The translations under genes and the position numbers were made by a program. The notes under the pieces are model-generated. The model saw nothing but the letters and a program-made list of their open reading frames with translations. It was not told the origin of the DNA and did not search any database. Below, one piece after another: positions 33,746 through 42,600 of a DNA stretch of 43,765 nucleotides (its first letter is position 1; each line of letters starts with the position of its first letter). The DNA lies in assembly GCA_041581055.1 (NCBI GenBank), contig JBFGCT010000007.1, forward strand, positions 1-43,765, in the 5' to 3' direction. Source of the DNA: JBFGCT01 sp041581055. Lineage in GTDB: Bacteria > Actinomycetota > Acidimicrobiia > Acidimicrobiales > Ilumatobacteraceae.

Positions 33746-35245
33746 TCAGGGCGCCCAGAGCAGCGTGTCGGGGTGGAACTGGCTCCACGCGAACCAGAAC
33801 GCCTCGTGCGCCGCCAGCTCCTCGCCGGTCGCCGCGTCGACGGCCCGCAACCCGTCGCCGGCCGGGAGCAACTCGACGCCGGCCAGCTCGACCTCGCCGC
33901 CGACGCCGAGGACGTCGGACGCCAGGTCGGACGGGAACGCGAGCGCCGCGCCGTCGGCGGTGATCACACCGACGACGAGCTCCTGCACGCTCAGCCGTTC
34001 GTCGGCGTCGCCGATCGGGAAGATCGGACCGTCCGCGTCGCGGTCGCCGAGCGGGTCGAGTTCGTACACGCGGCCGATCCCGCCGTCCTCGGCGACGATC
34101 GCGGTGTCGGGGTGGCTCGCCTTCCACTCGCCCCACGTCGACCGCACGACCGTCAGCTCCTCGAGCACGACGCCCCGGTCCTGCAGCGGCCCGGAGACGG
34201 CGGCGCCGGTGAACGTGTCGAACACCGACGAGGTGCGCAGGTCGTACATCACCTTGTTCGACCGCGACAGCAGGCCCGACGTGCGCAGGACCGGCTCTTC
34301 GTCGGCCCCGGTGTTGTCGGTGTAGTAGGCCTGCGCCGACCCGCACAGCGTGCAGTACGGGAGCCCGATCCGGCGGCCGCCGAGCGTCAGGTTGAACATC
34401 TCGTGGACCTCGGCGATGTTCAGCGGGATGGCCAGCGCCTCGCCGCCCTCGACGATCCCGAACACGATCCGCTCGTCCGGGTACCAGTCGCCGCCGGCGG
34501 CGTCGGTCACGCGCGGGTCGTCGAGCGCGGGGATGCACCCGCCCGGACACCCCTCGCGGTCACCGAGGTCGCGGTCGTCGATGAACACGCCGCCCCAGCT
34601 CAGGTACCGCCAGTCGATGTCGGCGTCGGCGTCGGTGAAGAACGGCGCCCACGCCGGTTCCAGCAGGAGGAAGATCCCGCCCTTGTCCTCTTGGTAGCCG
34701 GGGTAGTCGGGGGTGTCCCAGGCGATGAGGTGGTTGGTCACGCTGCCCCACGGGCTGCGGATCGACTCGGGGTCGCCGCCGACCGACACGCCGGTGAGCG
34801 CACGGAACGAGCTCAGCAGCTGTTGCCCCTCCTCCCCGCCGAAGAACCGCAGCAGGTCGGCGAGGAACCAGGCGTGGTGGGCGTCGCCGACCATGCCGAG
34901 CTCGCGGACGTTGAGGAAGTCGAATCCGCCGTCGTCCAGACCGGTGAGGATCGCGTCGATCGCTGCGTCCGCCTCCGCGGGGCTCGGGTCGCCGGCCGGC
35001 GGCGAGACCGGCGGGTCCGGGTACTGGTACGACGGCGGCCGGAACTCGGGGACGGTGGCGGGTGTGCCGGCCGGTTCTGGCGCCTCGGCCGACTCGGGCG
35101 CGTCGGCCGACTCGGGCGCGTCGGTCGCCGCTGCGGAGTCGGGGGATTCGACGGACCCGCCGTCGGACCCGGCGCACGACGCCAGCGCCATCGCCCCCGC
35201 CACGACGAGGGCGGCCCGTCGAGGCGATCGGCGCCGATCTCGCAT
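33746..35245 (-). CDS. DUF3179 domain lipoprotein
   Basis: 499 residues. A lipoprotein signal peptide ends in ALASCAG (Cys about 24). A low-complexity Ala/Pro/Glu linker with a repeated SADAPE/ESAEAPE pattern (about 35-60) follows. The rest is a DUF3179 domain: GLPYCTLCGSAQAYY (the TYCPLCGSA-type motif), LLSRSNKVMYDLRTSSVFDTFTG and VVRSTWGEWKASHPDTAIV, all typical. The domain has conserved cysteines but no known activity. ATG 35245 is preceded by TAGCCT (35257-35252, minus) with a 6-base gap, so the mRNA is probably leaderless. Divergent from msrB. Confidence 0.93.
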   Translation of the reverse strand: MRDRRRSPRRAALVVAGAMALASCAGSDGGSVESPDSAAATDAPESADAPESAEAPEPAGTPATVPEFRPPSYQYPDPPVSPPAGDPSPAEADAAIDAILTGLDDGGFDFLNVRELGMVGDAHHAWFLADLLRFFGGEEGQQLLSSFRALTGVSVGGDPESIRSPWGSVTNHLIAWDTPDYPGYQEDKGGIFLLLEPAWAPFFTDADADIDWRYLSWGGVFIDDRDLGDREGCPGGCIPALDDPRVTDAAGGDWYPDERIVFGIVEGGEALAIPLNIAEVHEMFNLTLGGRRIGLPYCTLCGSAQAYYTDNTGADEEPVLRTSGLLSRSNKVMYDLRTSSVFDTFTGAAVSGPLQDRGVVLEELTVVRSTWGEWKASHPDTAIVAEDGGIGRVYELDPLGDRDADGPIFPIGDADERLSVQELVVGVITADGAALAFPSDLASDVLGVGGEVELAGVELLPAGDGLRAVDAATGEELAAHEAFWFAWSQFHPDTLLWAP

Positions 35246-35355
35246 GACCGAAGGCTACGGAGGCGGACCTTGTCGGTTGCGAACACCGCCGGGAACAACC
35301 CCGAAACTCGATCGCCGGGGTAGGCGCGACCGCCCCGATGCGGCAGGCTTGGAGC

Positions 35356-35763
35356 ATGAGCGACGACACCGTTCCGATGCCCACCGACGAAGAGCTGCGC
35401 GCCCGGCTCACCCCGCTCCAGTACGAGGTCACGCAGCGCGCCGGCACCGAGCGCGCCTTCAGCGGCGCCTACTACGACACCAAGGACAGAGGCACGTACC
35501 ACTGCATCGTCTGCGACGAGGCGCTGTTCTCCTCCGACACCAAGTACGACTCGGGTTCCGGCTGGCCGAGCTTCTACGAGGCGATCGACCCGGACAAGGT
35601 CACGCTGAAGACCGACCGGTCGCACGGCATGGTCCGCACCGAGGCGGTGTGCGCCAACTGCGGCGCGCACCTCGGCCACGTCTTCCCCGACGGCCCCCAG
35701 CCGACCGGCGACCGCTTCTGCATGAACTCGGCGTCGCTCGACCTGCGGCCGGCCGACGGCTGA
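35356..35763 (+). CDS. msrB: Peptide-methionine (R)-S-oxide reductase MsrB
   Basis: 135 residues. Repairs methionine-R-sulfoxide in proteins. Zinc cysteines are in YHCIVCDEALF and VCANCGAHLGHVF, and the catalytic cysteine is in RFCMNSASL; SGSGWPSFYEAI is conserved. The start is ATG 35356 (MSDDTVPM); an upstream in-frame ATG at 35338 would add six residues. There is no signal peptide, so it acts in the cytoplasm. The avidin gene lies 96 bases downstream with its own ribosome site. Confidence 0.96.
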   Translation: MSDDTVPMPTDEELRARLTPLQYEVTQRAGTERAFSGAYYDTKDRGTYHCIVCDEALFSSDTKYDSGSGWPSFYEAIDPDKVTLKTDRSHGMVRTEAVCANCGAHLGHVFPDGPQPTGDRFCMNSASLDLRPADG

Positions 35764-35816
35764 CACCGCCGGCGGGTCGGCCCGACCGACGTTCGCGTCT
35801 CATGTCGGGCGCGCAC

Positions 35817-35850
35817 TATCCTCGGGGACTCGCGGTCAACACAACAGGAG
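35817..35850 (+). promoter_or_regulatory. -10 box and ribosome site of the avidin gene
   Basis: TATCCT (35817-35822) resembles a -10 box. AGGAG at 35846-35850 lies nine bases before ATG 35860. This is a leadered, Shine-Dalgarno start, unlike most genes in the window. Confidence 0.45.
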
Positions 35851-35859
35851 CGCCAACCG

Positions 35860-36279
35860 ATGACGATCTCGGGAACGTGGTACAACGAACTCGGATCGAC
35901 GCTCACACTCGTCGCTTCCGACGGAACGCTGTCGGGCACGTACGAAACCGCCGTCGGCGGCGCCAGCGGGCAGTACCCGCTCACCGGCCGCTACAACACC
36001 GACCCATCGCACGGGGGCCAGGCTGCGAGCTGGTCGGTGGCGTGGCAGAACGCCTCCGGCAACGCCAACAGCTCGACGGGTTGGAGCGGCCAGTACCAGC
36101 AGACCGCCTCGGGCCAGGAGGAGATCCACACGATGTGGCTGCTCGCCAGCGAGACCGAACCGGGCGACGACTGGGGCTCGGTTCAGGTGGGCAGCGACAC
36201 GTTCACACGCGCCAAGCCGACCGACGAGAATGCGGCGCGCGCCACGCAGTCCCGGCCGGCGTCGCATCCGCGGACGTGA
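35860..36279 (+). CDS. Avidin-family biotin-binding protein without signal peptide
   Basis: 139 residues that align with streptavidin almost from the first residue: MTISGTWYNELGST, SGTYETAVG, YPLTGRYNTDP, WSVAWQ, STGWSGQY, IHTMWLL and SDTFTR. Biotin contacts seem conserved (streptavidin equivalents in brackets): N9 (N23), S13 (S27), Y28 (Y43), T30 (S45), W62 (W79), S71 (S88), T73 (T90), W75 (W92), W93 (W108), W105 (W120), D113 (D128). The tryptophan from the neighbouring subunit (W120) is present. High-affinity biotin binding is therefore likely. Secreted avidins carry a signal peptide; none is encoded, and no in-frame start lies upstream. A C-terminal tail of about 22 residues is polar. Confidence 0.92.
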   Translation: MTISGTWYNELGSTLTLVASDGTLSGTYETAVGGASGQYPLTGRYNTDPSHGGQAASWSVAWQNASGNANSSTGWSGQYQQTASGQEEIHTMWLLASETEPGDDWGSVQVGSDTFTRAKPTDENAARATQSRPASHPRT

Positions 36280-36304
36280 CGCCTCTCACCGACTGAGCGC
36301 TCGA

Positions 36305-36357
36305 CGGCCGGCGGCGGCGCGCCGCGTCCCGCGCCGCAGCTCCGCGCTCGCCGGCCG
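36305..36357 (+). terminator. Long GC hairpin between the avidin and MBL genes
   Basis: CGGCCGGCG (36305-36313) pairs with CGCCGGCCG (36349-36357), and just inside GCGGCGCG (36314-36321) pairs with CGCGCCGC (36330-36337), with an 8-base loop and an 11-base bulge. There is no T-run. Probably a terminator for msrB/avidin, or an obstacle before the next promoter. Confidence 0.45.
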
Positions 36358-36378
36358 GGCGACCTAATGTCGCCACCG

Positions 36379-37284
36379 ATGATCGCCGACTGGGGCGCCG
36401 ACGAGCGGAAGCTGACCGAGAGCGTCAGCGTGCTGGTCGGCGACGCCAACGGGGCCTACCCCTCGGGGAACTCGCTGCTCGTGCGCGGGGCCGGCGAGAC
36501 GATCATCGTCGACCCGTCGGTGACCGTCGTCGCGAGGGGCGGCGCGCCGGTCGCCGTCGACGCGGTCGTCAACAGCCACAGCCACGAGGACCACATGCCG
36601 GGCAACGGCTTGTACGCGACCGCCCGCGTTCATGTGCACGAGGCGGATCTGCCGGGCGTCCACAGCCTCGACGGGCTGATGGCGGTGTACGGCCTCGACG
36701 GCGCGGCCCGCGCCGACTTCGAGCAGGTCGTCCTCGACGAGTTCCACTACGCGCCGCGCCCCGACGCCGAGGGGTTCCACGATGGGCACGTCTTCGATCT
36801 CGGCGGCGGGGTCACGGTCGAGGCGGTCCACCTGCCGGGCCACACCCGCGGGCACAGCGGCTTCCGCATGGATCAGGTGTTCTTCCTCTCCGACATCGAC
36901 CTGAGCGGGTTCGGCCCGTACTACGGCGACGTGTGGAGCGACCTGGAGGACTTCGAGGCGAGCCTCGCCAAGGTCCGGGGCGAGGAGGCCGACTTCTACG
37001 TGACGTTCCACCACAAGGGCGTGATCGAGAGCCGGGCGACGTTCGTCGAGATGGTCGACGCTTTCACCGCCGTGATCGGGCGCCGTCACGAGGCGATGCT
37101 CGACTTCCTCGCCGAGCCGCACACGATCGCCGAGATGGCCGAGCACCGGTTCATCTACCGGCCGCACGTCGAGATGCCGTTCCTGAACTCGGTCGAGCGC
37201 AACAGCGCCCGGATGCACGTCGAACGGATGCTCCGCCGCGGCGAGGCCGTCGAGGTCGACCCGGGCCGCTATCGGCGAACCTGA
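36379..37284 (+). CDS. Metallo-beta-lactamase-fold hydrolase
   Basis: 301 residues. The metal site HSHEDH is in VVNSHSHEDHMPGNGL, with H in HLPGHTRGHSGF and D in LSDIDLSG as further ligands. The N-terminus MIADWGADERKLTESVSVLVGDANGAYPSGNSLLVRG fits the glyoxalase II-like family. The C-terminal part has a long helical region; the substrate is unknown. The start at ATG 36379 is favoured by TAATGT (36365-36370) eight bases upstream; ATG 36367 lies inside that box and would add four residues. A diverged palindromic repeat follows the stop. Confidence 0.85.
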   Translation: MIADWGADERKLTESVSVLVGDANGAYPSGNSLLVRGAGETIIVDPSVTVVARGGAPVAVDAVVNSHSHEDHMPGNGLYATARVHVHEADLPGVHSLDGLMAVYGLDGAARADFEQVVLDEFHYAPRPDAEGFHDGHVFDLGGGVTVEAVHLPGHTRGHSGFRMDQVFFLSDIDLSGFGPYYGDVWSDLEDFEASLAKVRGEEADFYVTFHHKGVIESRATFVEMVDAFTAVIGRRHEAMLDFLAEPHTIAEMAEHRFIYRPHVEMPFLNSVERNSARMHVERMLRRGEAVEVDPGRYRRT

Positions 37285-37289
37285 CGAGT

Positions 37290-37353
37290 CCCCCCGAAAT
37301 CGCGCGGCGGCACGTCGCCGAGCGCAACAACCCGCGAGAATTTTCGGAGCGGG
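37290..37353 (+). repeat. Dispersed palindromic repeat, diverged relative of the 10218 unit
   Basis: Starts CCCCCGAAAT and ends ATTTTCGGAGCGGG, with AGCGCAACAA at 37321-37330 in the same position as in the 64-bp unit at 10218 and 10290. The outer ends and the AGCGCAACAA core are kept; the middle differs. It begins five bases after the MBL gene's stop and lies 27 bp before the next start, so it is not at a convergent junction. Confidence 0.85.
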
Positions 37354-37379
37354 CCGGGGCGGGGTGGCACGATGACCTC

Positions 37380-38174
37380 ATGCCTGCGGTCGACGCGCCC
37401 GAGTTCACCACGCTGCATGTCGCCGTCGGCGGCCGGATCGGGCGGATGACGCTCGACCAGCCCGCCAAGCTGAACCCGCTCGGCACTGCGGCGCTGCGGG
37501 AGATCGCCGAGGCGGCGGCGTGGTTCGACACGACCGGCGCCTCGATCGTGATCGTCACCGGCGCCGGCCGGGCGTTCACCGCCGGCTTCGACCTCCGCGA
37601 GTTCGCCGGGACCACCTCGGACCAGGCGACCGACGGCCGCACCCAGGCCGATCTGGGGCGGCTGATGGCCGAGGCGATGGACCAGATGTCGGCGCTGACG
37701 ATCGCCGCGATCAAGGGTCCGTGCGTCGGCGGCGGGGTGGTGCTCGCCGCGACGTGCGACATCAGGATCGCCGCCGACGACACCGTGTTCTCGATTCCCG
37801 AGGTCGACCTCGGCATCCCGCTGGCGTGGGGCGGGATCCCGCGGCTCGTACGGGAGATCGGCCCGGCGATGACGCGCGAACTCGTGCTCACGTGCCGGCC
37901 GTTCGACGCCGACGAGGCGCGCTCGCTCGGTTTCGTCAACCGCGTCGTGGCACGGGCCGACCTCGAGCAGGTGGTCGACGAGCTCGCCGAGCAGCTCGCG
38001 GCCAAGGCGCCGTCGGTGGTCCGGGCGACCAAGCGGCAGGTTGCCGAGGCGGCGGAGAACGTCGCGTCGACCGCCGGCTCGTGGGCCGACGCCGACCTCC
38101 TCGGCGCGGCGATGGCCGACCCGGAAGCCCGCCAAGCCGCCCGCGACTACCTCGCCCGCCGCGCCGCTCGGTGA
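37380..38174 (+). CDS. Enoyl-CoA hydratase/isomerase family protein, second copy
   Basis: 264 residues. Oxyanion-hole segments are GAGRAFTAGFDLREF and IKGPCVGGGVVLAATCDIRIA, and the acidic pair region is FSIPEVDLGIPLAWGGIPRLVREIG, where an E of the hydratase pair seems present (PEVDLG). It is a crotonase-fold enzyme acting on CoA esters, probably fatty acid or amino acid breakdown. It has little close similarity to the copy at 19314. Its last codons (RRAAR-stop) are duplicated 62 bp downstream. Confidence 0.92.
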   Translation: MPAVDAPEFTTLHVAVGGRIGRMTLDQPAKLNPLGTAALREIAEAAAWFDTTGASIVIVTGAGRAFTAGFDLREFAGTTSDQATDGRTQADLGRLMAEAMDQMSALTIAAIKGPCVGGGVVLAATCDIRIAADDTVFSIPEVDLGIPLAWGGIPRLVREIGPAMTRELVLTCRPFDADEARSLGFVNRVVARADLEQVVDELAEQLAAKAPSVVRATKRQVAEAAENVASTAGSWADADLLGAAMADPEARQAARDYLARRAAR

Positions 38175-38276
38175 GAGGTGAGACCACCTGTCCACCCCAG
38201 ATCTCACCGGAACGGCAGCGCCGCGCCGCTCGGTGAGAGGTGAGACCACCTGTCCACCCCAGATCTCACCGGAACG
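38157..38276. repeat. Tandem duplication of a convergent junction, 58-bp exact unit
   Basis: 38157-38214 and 38219-38276 are identical over 58 bp. Each copy has the last codons and the stop of the crotonase gene, then CGGTGAGAGGTGAGACC...AGATCTCACCGG, whose ends (CGGTGAGA/TCTCACCG) can form a hairpin. The second copy ends just before the M20 gene's stop (TCA 38282-38284). Confidence 0.94.
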
Positions 38277-38281
38277 AACGG

Positions 38282-39655
38282 TCAGCCGAGGAGGTCGGTG
38301 ACGACGTCGTGCCAGAGGCGGGTCGTGAGGGCGAGCGACTCGACGTCGATCCGCTCGTCGTGCCCGTGGAACCGGGCGCCGAACTTTCCGGCGTCGAGCG
38401 CGGGGCTGAACAACCCGGCGCCGTAGGCCGTGGCGCCCATGTCGCGGTACACGCGGGCGTCGGTGAACCCGACGATGAACTGCGGCGTCAGCCGCGCGGT
38501 CGGGAACGGATTGGCCACCGCTCGCTGGAGCGCGTCCCACAGCGGCGTGTCCACGCGGCTGATCGACGCCGGGTCGTTCATGAGGATCTCGACCTCGACG
38601 TGATCGGCGAGGTCGCCGAGCGCGGCGCGCAGGTGGGCGGCGACCTCGTCGGGGCCCTCGCCGGGCAGCGTCCTGACGTCGACCTCGATAGCCACGTGAT
38701 CGGGGATCACGTTGGCCTTCATCACTCCCCCGTCGATGAGGTTCGGCGAGAACGTCGTGTGCGTGCACGAGTACAGATGGGCGGCGACGGGCTGACTGGG
38801 CAGCGCGTCGAGGGCGCCGTCGATCCGGTCCGGGTCGAGCAGGAGCGCGGCCAGCTCGTCGGGCAGGCCGAGCGTCTCGACCCGGGTCGGCCAGAGCTCG
38901 TGGAACCGCGGCGCCGGGCGGTAGTCGGCGAGCCGCTGCACGACGCCGGCCGCCTTCACGAGCGCGTTGTCGCCGCGGAACGGCATCGACCCGTGGCCCG
39001 GCGTGCCGCGCACGGTCAGCCGCCGCCACGCGACGCCCTTCTCCGCCACGTTGACACCGACGTACGGCGCATCCTCCGGCCCACTGTGCAGCCCGCCGTT
39101 CTCGGTCAGCACGTAATCGGCGCGGATCACGTCCGGCTCGTGGTCGGCCATCCACCGCGCGCCGTGCGCGCTCCCGGCCTCCTCGTCGGCGACGCCGAAG
39201 AAGACCAGGTCGCCGCGCGGACGGAACCCGGTGCCGGCCAGGTGCCGGAACACCACCGCCATCGACGCGGTGAGGTTCAGCATGTCGACCGCGCCCCGCC
39301 CCCACACCTCGCCGTCGATCAGCTCGCCGCCGAACGGGTCGTTGGCCCAACCGTCGGGGTGGACCGGCACGACGTCGGTGTGCCCCATCAGGCACAGACT
39401 CGGCGCCGTCCGGTCGGCGCCCTCGATCCGCCCGACGATCGACACGCGGCCGGGCGTCGGCTCGAAGCGCTCGACGTCGACGCCGGCGCCCTCGATCAGG
39501 GTCTGCAGCAGGTCGGCGTTGCGCACCTCCTCCCCCGACTCCGGGTTGCCGTCGTTGACGCATCGGTTGCGGATCATCGTCTGCAACAACTCGACCGTCT
39601 GTCCGGTCAGCCCGTCGAGCTCGCGTCGTTCCACCCGGCCATCGTCGCGCGTCAC
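38282..39655 (-). CDS. M20 family metallopeptidase
   Basis: 457 residues from GTG 39655. Metal-ligand motifs are MGHTDVVPV, GRGAVDMLN, and GVADEEAGS (catalytic Glu pair), with H in CTHTTFSPN and the late HGHDERID. The N-terminus VELLQTMIRNRCVNDGNPESGEEVRNADLL is typical of the ArgE/DapE/CPG2-like group. Likely a deacylase or aminoacyl/dipeptide hydrolase; the substrate is unknown. An in-frame start at 39766 would overlap hrpA by 89 bases with low-complexity residues, so I use 39655, 22 bases after the hrpA stop. Probably cotranscribed with hrpA. Confidence 0.9.
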   Translation of the reverse strand: MTRDDGRVERRELDGLTGQTVELLQTMIRNRCVNDGNPESGEEVRNADLLQTLIEGAGVDVERFEPTPGRVSIVGRIEGADRTAPSLCLMGHTDVVPVHPDGWANDPFGGELIDGEVWGRGAVDMLNLTASMAVVFRHLAGTGFRPRGDLVFFGVADEEAGSAHGARWMADHEPDVIRADYVLTENGGLHSGPEDAPYVGVNVAEKGVAWRRLTVRGTPGHGSMPFRGDNALVKAAGVVQRLADYRPAPRFHELWPTRVETLGLPDELAALLLDPDRIDGALDALPSQPVAAHLYSCTHTTFSPNLIDGGVMKANVIPDHVAIEVDVRTLPGEGPDEVAAHLRAALGDLADHVEVEILMNDPASISRVDTPLWDALQRAVANPFPTARLTPQFIVGFTDARVYRDMGATAYGAGLFSPALDAGKFGARFHGHDERIDVESLALTTRLWHDVVTDLLG

Positions 39656-39677
39656 CGTCGGTGTCCGACGCCAACGG

Positions 39678-42600
39678 TCACGCGCCGAGGGCGGACAGCG
39701 CGGCGGCGACGCGCTTCGAGCTGACCGGGCCCCTGGCGCCGACCGCCTGGGCGAAGACCGAGACACGGAGCTCTTCGAGCTGCCAGCGAACCGCCGCCAG
39801 CTCCGGTGTGGCGTGCCCGGCGGGCAGCGCGTCGACGTGCGCGGCGTACCGATCCTCGAGGGGACAGACCTCGCCCATCCCGCGCCGGTCGCGTTCGACG
39901 CCGCCGGCGAGGTGATCGAGCCGATGCGCGAGGCCGGCGACGTACCGGGCGACGTCGTCGAGGCGGTCGACGCCGGCGGCGAGGACGAACCCCGGGCGCA
40001 CCAGACGCCCGAGGTGGGCGTTCGCGTCGCGGACCGAGGGCTGCATCGCGTCGGCGTGCAGGCGGGCGAGCTGGGCCTGCACGTCGGCGGCGCGCCTCGC
40101 GACGCGCACGGCCGCGCCCAACGCGTGGGCGGCGAGCGCGGGCGCGTCGCGCCGCACTCGGGTGGCCAGCGCGGCGTACTCGGCGGCGGTGAACGGAAGG
40201 GCGCCGTGCTCGGCCATCACGCGGTCGACGGCCGCCGCGATGCAGTCCGCGGCCAGCGCGGGCAGGCCGATCTCGCCCTTCGCCAACGCCAGCCGGTCGG
40301 CTGTGGCGACCTGGCGCTCGATCGACGCCGCCGTCGGCGCGGCGTTGAGCAGCAGCAGTCGCCGCACGCCGCCGTGCATCGCCCGCCGTTGGACGTCGGG
40401 GTTGGAGACGACGCGCAACGACACGCTGTCGCCCACGTCGAGCAGCGCCGGGTAGGCCCGCACCCCGACCGCTCCGTCGAGGCCGCCGTCGGTCGACTCG
40501 ACGACCGGCGGCAGATCCCCGACGTCCCACTCGGTGATGCCCCGCCGCTCCTCGATCGGGGTGGCGGCGGCGATCGACGCGCGGGCGGCCCCGGCGAGCC
40601 GCGTCTTGATCTCGGTCAGGTCGGCGCCGACGTCGTGCACCTCGCCGTCGTCGGACGACACGACGAAGTGCACCCGCAGGTCGTCGGGCAGCGCGTCGAC
40701 GTCGAAGTCGGCGGGACGCACCGCGACGCCGGCGACCGCGCTCACCGTCGCCGCCAGCGCCTCGACCAGCCGGCCGCGCGGCGGTCCCAACCGGTCGAGC
40801 ACGGCCGCGGTCGTCTCGGCCAGCGGGATCAGCTCGCGCCGGATCACCTTCGGCAGCGTCCGCAGCAGCGCCTCGACCAGCTCGTCCCGGTAGCCCGGGA
40901 TCTGCCAGTCGAATCCGTCGTCGGCGACCTGGTTGAGCCCGGCCAGCGGGATGTGCACCGTCACGCCGTCGAGCGGCTGGCCCGGCGCGAAGCGATAGGT
41001 GAGCGGGAGCTCGAGATCCCCGTGGCGCCAGACGTCGGGATAGTCGACGACGCGGATCCCGTGCTCGCCGACGACCGACTCGGTCAGGTCGAGCAACCCC
41101 GGGTTGTCGCGCCGCTCCCGCTTCCACCACCGATCGAAGTGGCCGAGCGACACGACGGCGTCGCCGACCCGGTCGTCGTAGAACGCGAACAGCGTCTCGT
41201 CATCGACGAGCTCGGCCCGCCGCACCCTGGCCGACAGCGAGTCCAGCCGATCGAGCAACGCCGCGTTGCGGGCGACGAAGTCGTGGCGACGCCGCCAGTG
41301 GTCGGGCACGTCGCCCTCGACGAGCGCCTTGCTGATGAACCACGCCCGGGCGCCCGCCTGGTCGACCCGGTCGTAGCCGAGCCGGCGGTCGGTCACGATC
41401 GGCAACCCGTACAGCGTGACCGACTCCGACACGACCGCCCGGCCGGCCTCGGCATCCCACCGCGGCTCGCTGTGCGCGCGCCGCACGAGGTGGGCGCCGA
41501 CGGTCTCGGCCCACTCCGGCTCGATCGCCGCGACGCGGCGGGCGTAGATGCGGTTCGTCTCGACCAGCTCGGCCGCCATCACCCACTCCGGGGGGTGGCG
41601 GGTCAGCACCGAGCCCGGGGCGATGACGAACTCGGCCTGCCGGGCGCCGCGGAAGTCCCGATCGTCGCGACTGCGCATCCCGACGTGCGACAGCAGGCCG
41701 GCGAGCACCGACCGGTGCACGAGATCGGGGTGGCTCTGCTCGGTCGACGGCCGGATCCTCAGCTCCCCGGCCACCCTCCGGAGCTGGCTATAGAGGTCCA
41801 TCCACTCGCGCACCCGCAGGTAGTTGAGGAACTCGCGGCGACACATCCGCCGGAACTGGTTCCCGGTGCGCTCCCGTTGCTGCTCGCGCAGGTAGTCCCA
41901 CAGGGCGACGATGGAGAGCAGGTCCGAGCCCTCGACCTTGAACCGGTTGTGCAGCCCGTTGGCCTGGTCGCGGTGCTCCTCGGGTCGCTCGCGCACGTCC
42001 TGGATCGACAGCGCCGACGCGATCACCAGCACCTCGCGCACGCATCCGTGGCGCTCGGCCTCGAGCACCATCCGCCCGAGCCGGGGGTCGGTCGGGAGGC
42101 GGGCCAGCCGGCGGCCGATCGCCGTCAGCCGGCGCTCGCCCGATGCGTCCTGACCCGCGGGCGCCGGCTCGATCGCGTTCAGCTCGTCGAGCAGGAGATA
42201 GCCGTCGCGGATCGCCGCCGACTCCGGCGGCTCGACGAACGGGAACCGCGCGACGTCGCCGAGGCCGATCGCCGTCATCTGGAGGATGACCGACGCAAGG
42301 TTGGTGCGCAGGATCTCGGGCTCGGTGAACTCGGGGCGCTGCTCGAGGTCGTCCTCCGCGTACAAGCGGATGCAGACACCCGGCGCGACCCGCCCGCACC
42401 GCCCCGCGCGCTGGTTTGCCGACGCCTGCGACACCGGCTCGATCGGCAACCGCTGGACCTTCAGCCGCCGCGAGTAGCGCGAGATGCGCGCCGTCCCGGC
42501 GTCGACCACATACCGCACGCCCGGCACGGTGAGCGACGTCTCGGCGACGTTGGTCGACAGCACGATGCGCCGACCGGGGTGGGATTGGAAGATCCGGTGC

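Noticed and set aside
38282..39766. Longer M20 peptidase start at 39766
   Set aside because: It would overlap hrpA by 89 bases and add 37 low-complexity residues not typical of M20 enzymes; GTG 39655 gives the expected N-terminus.
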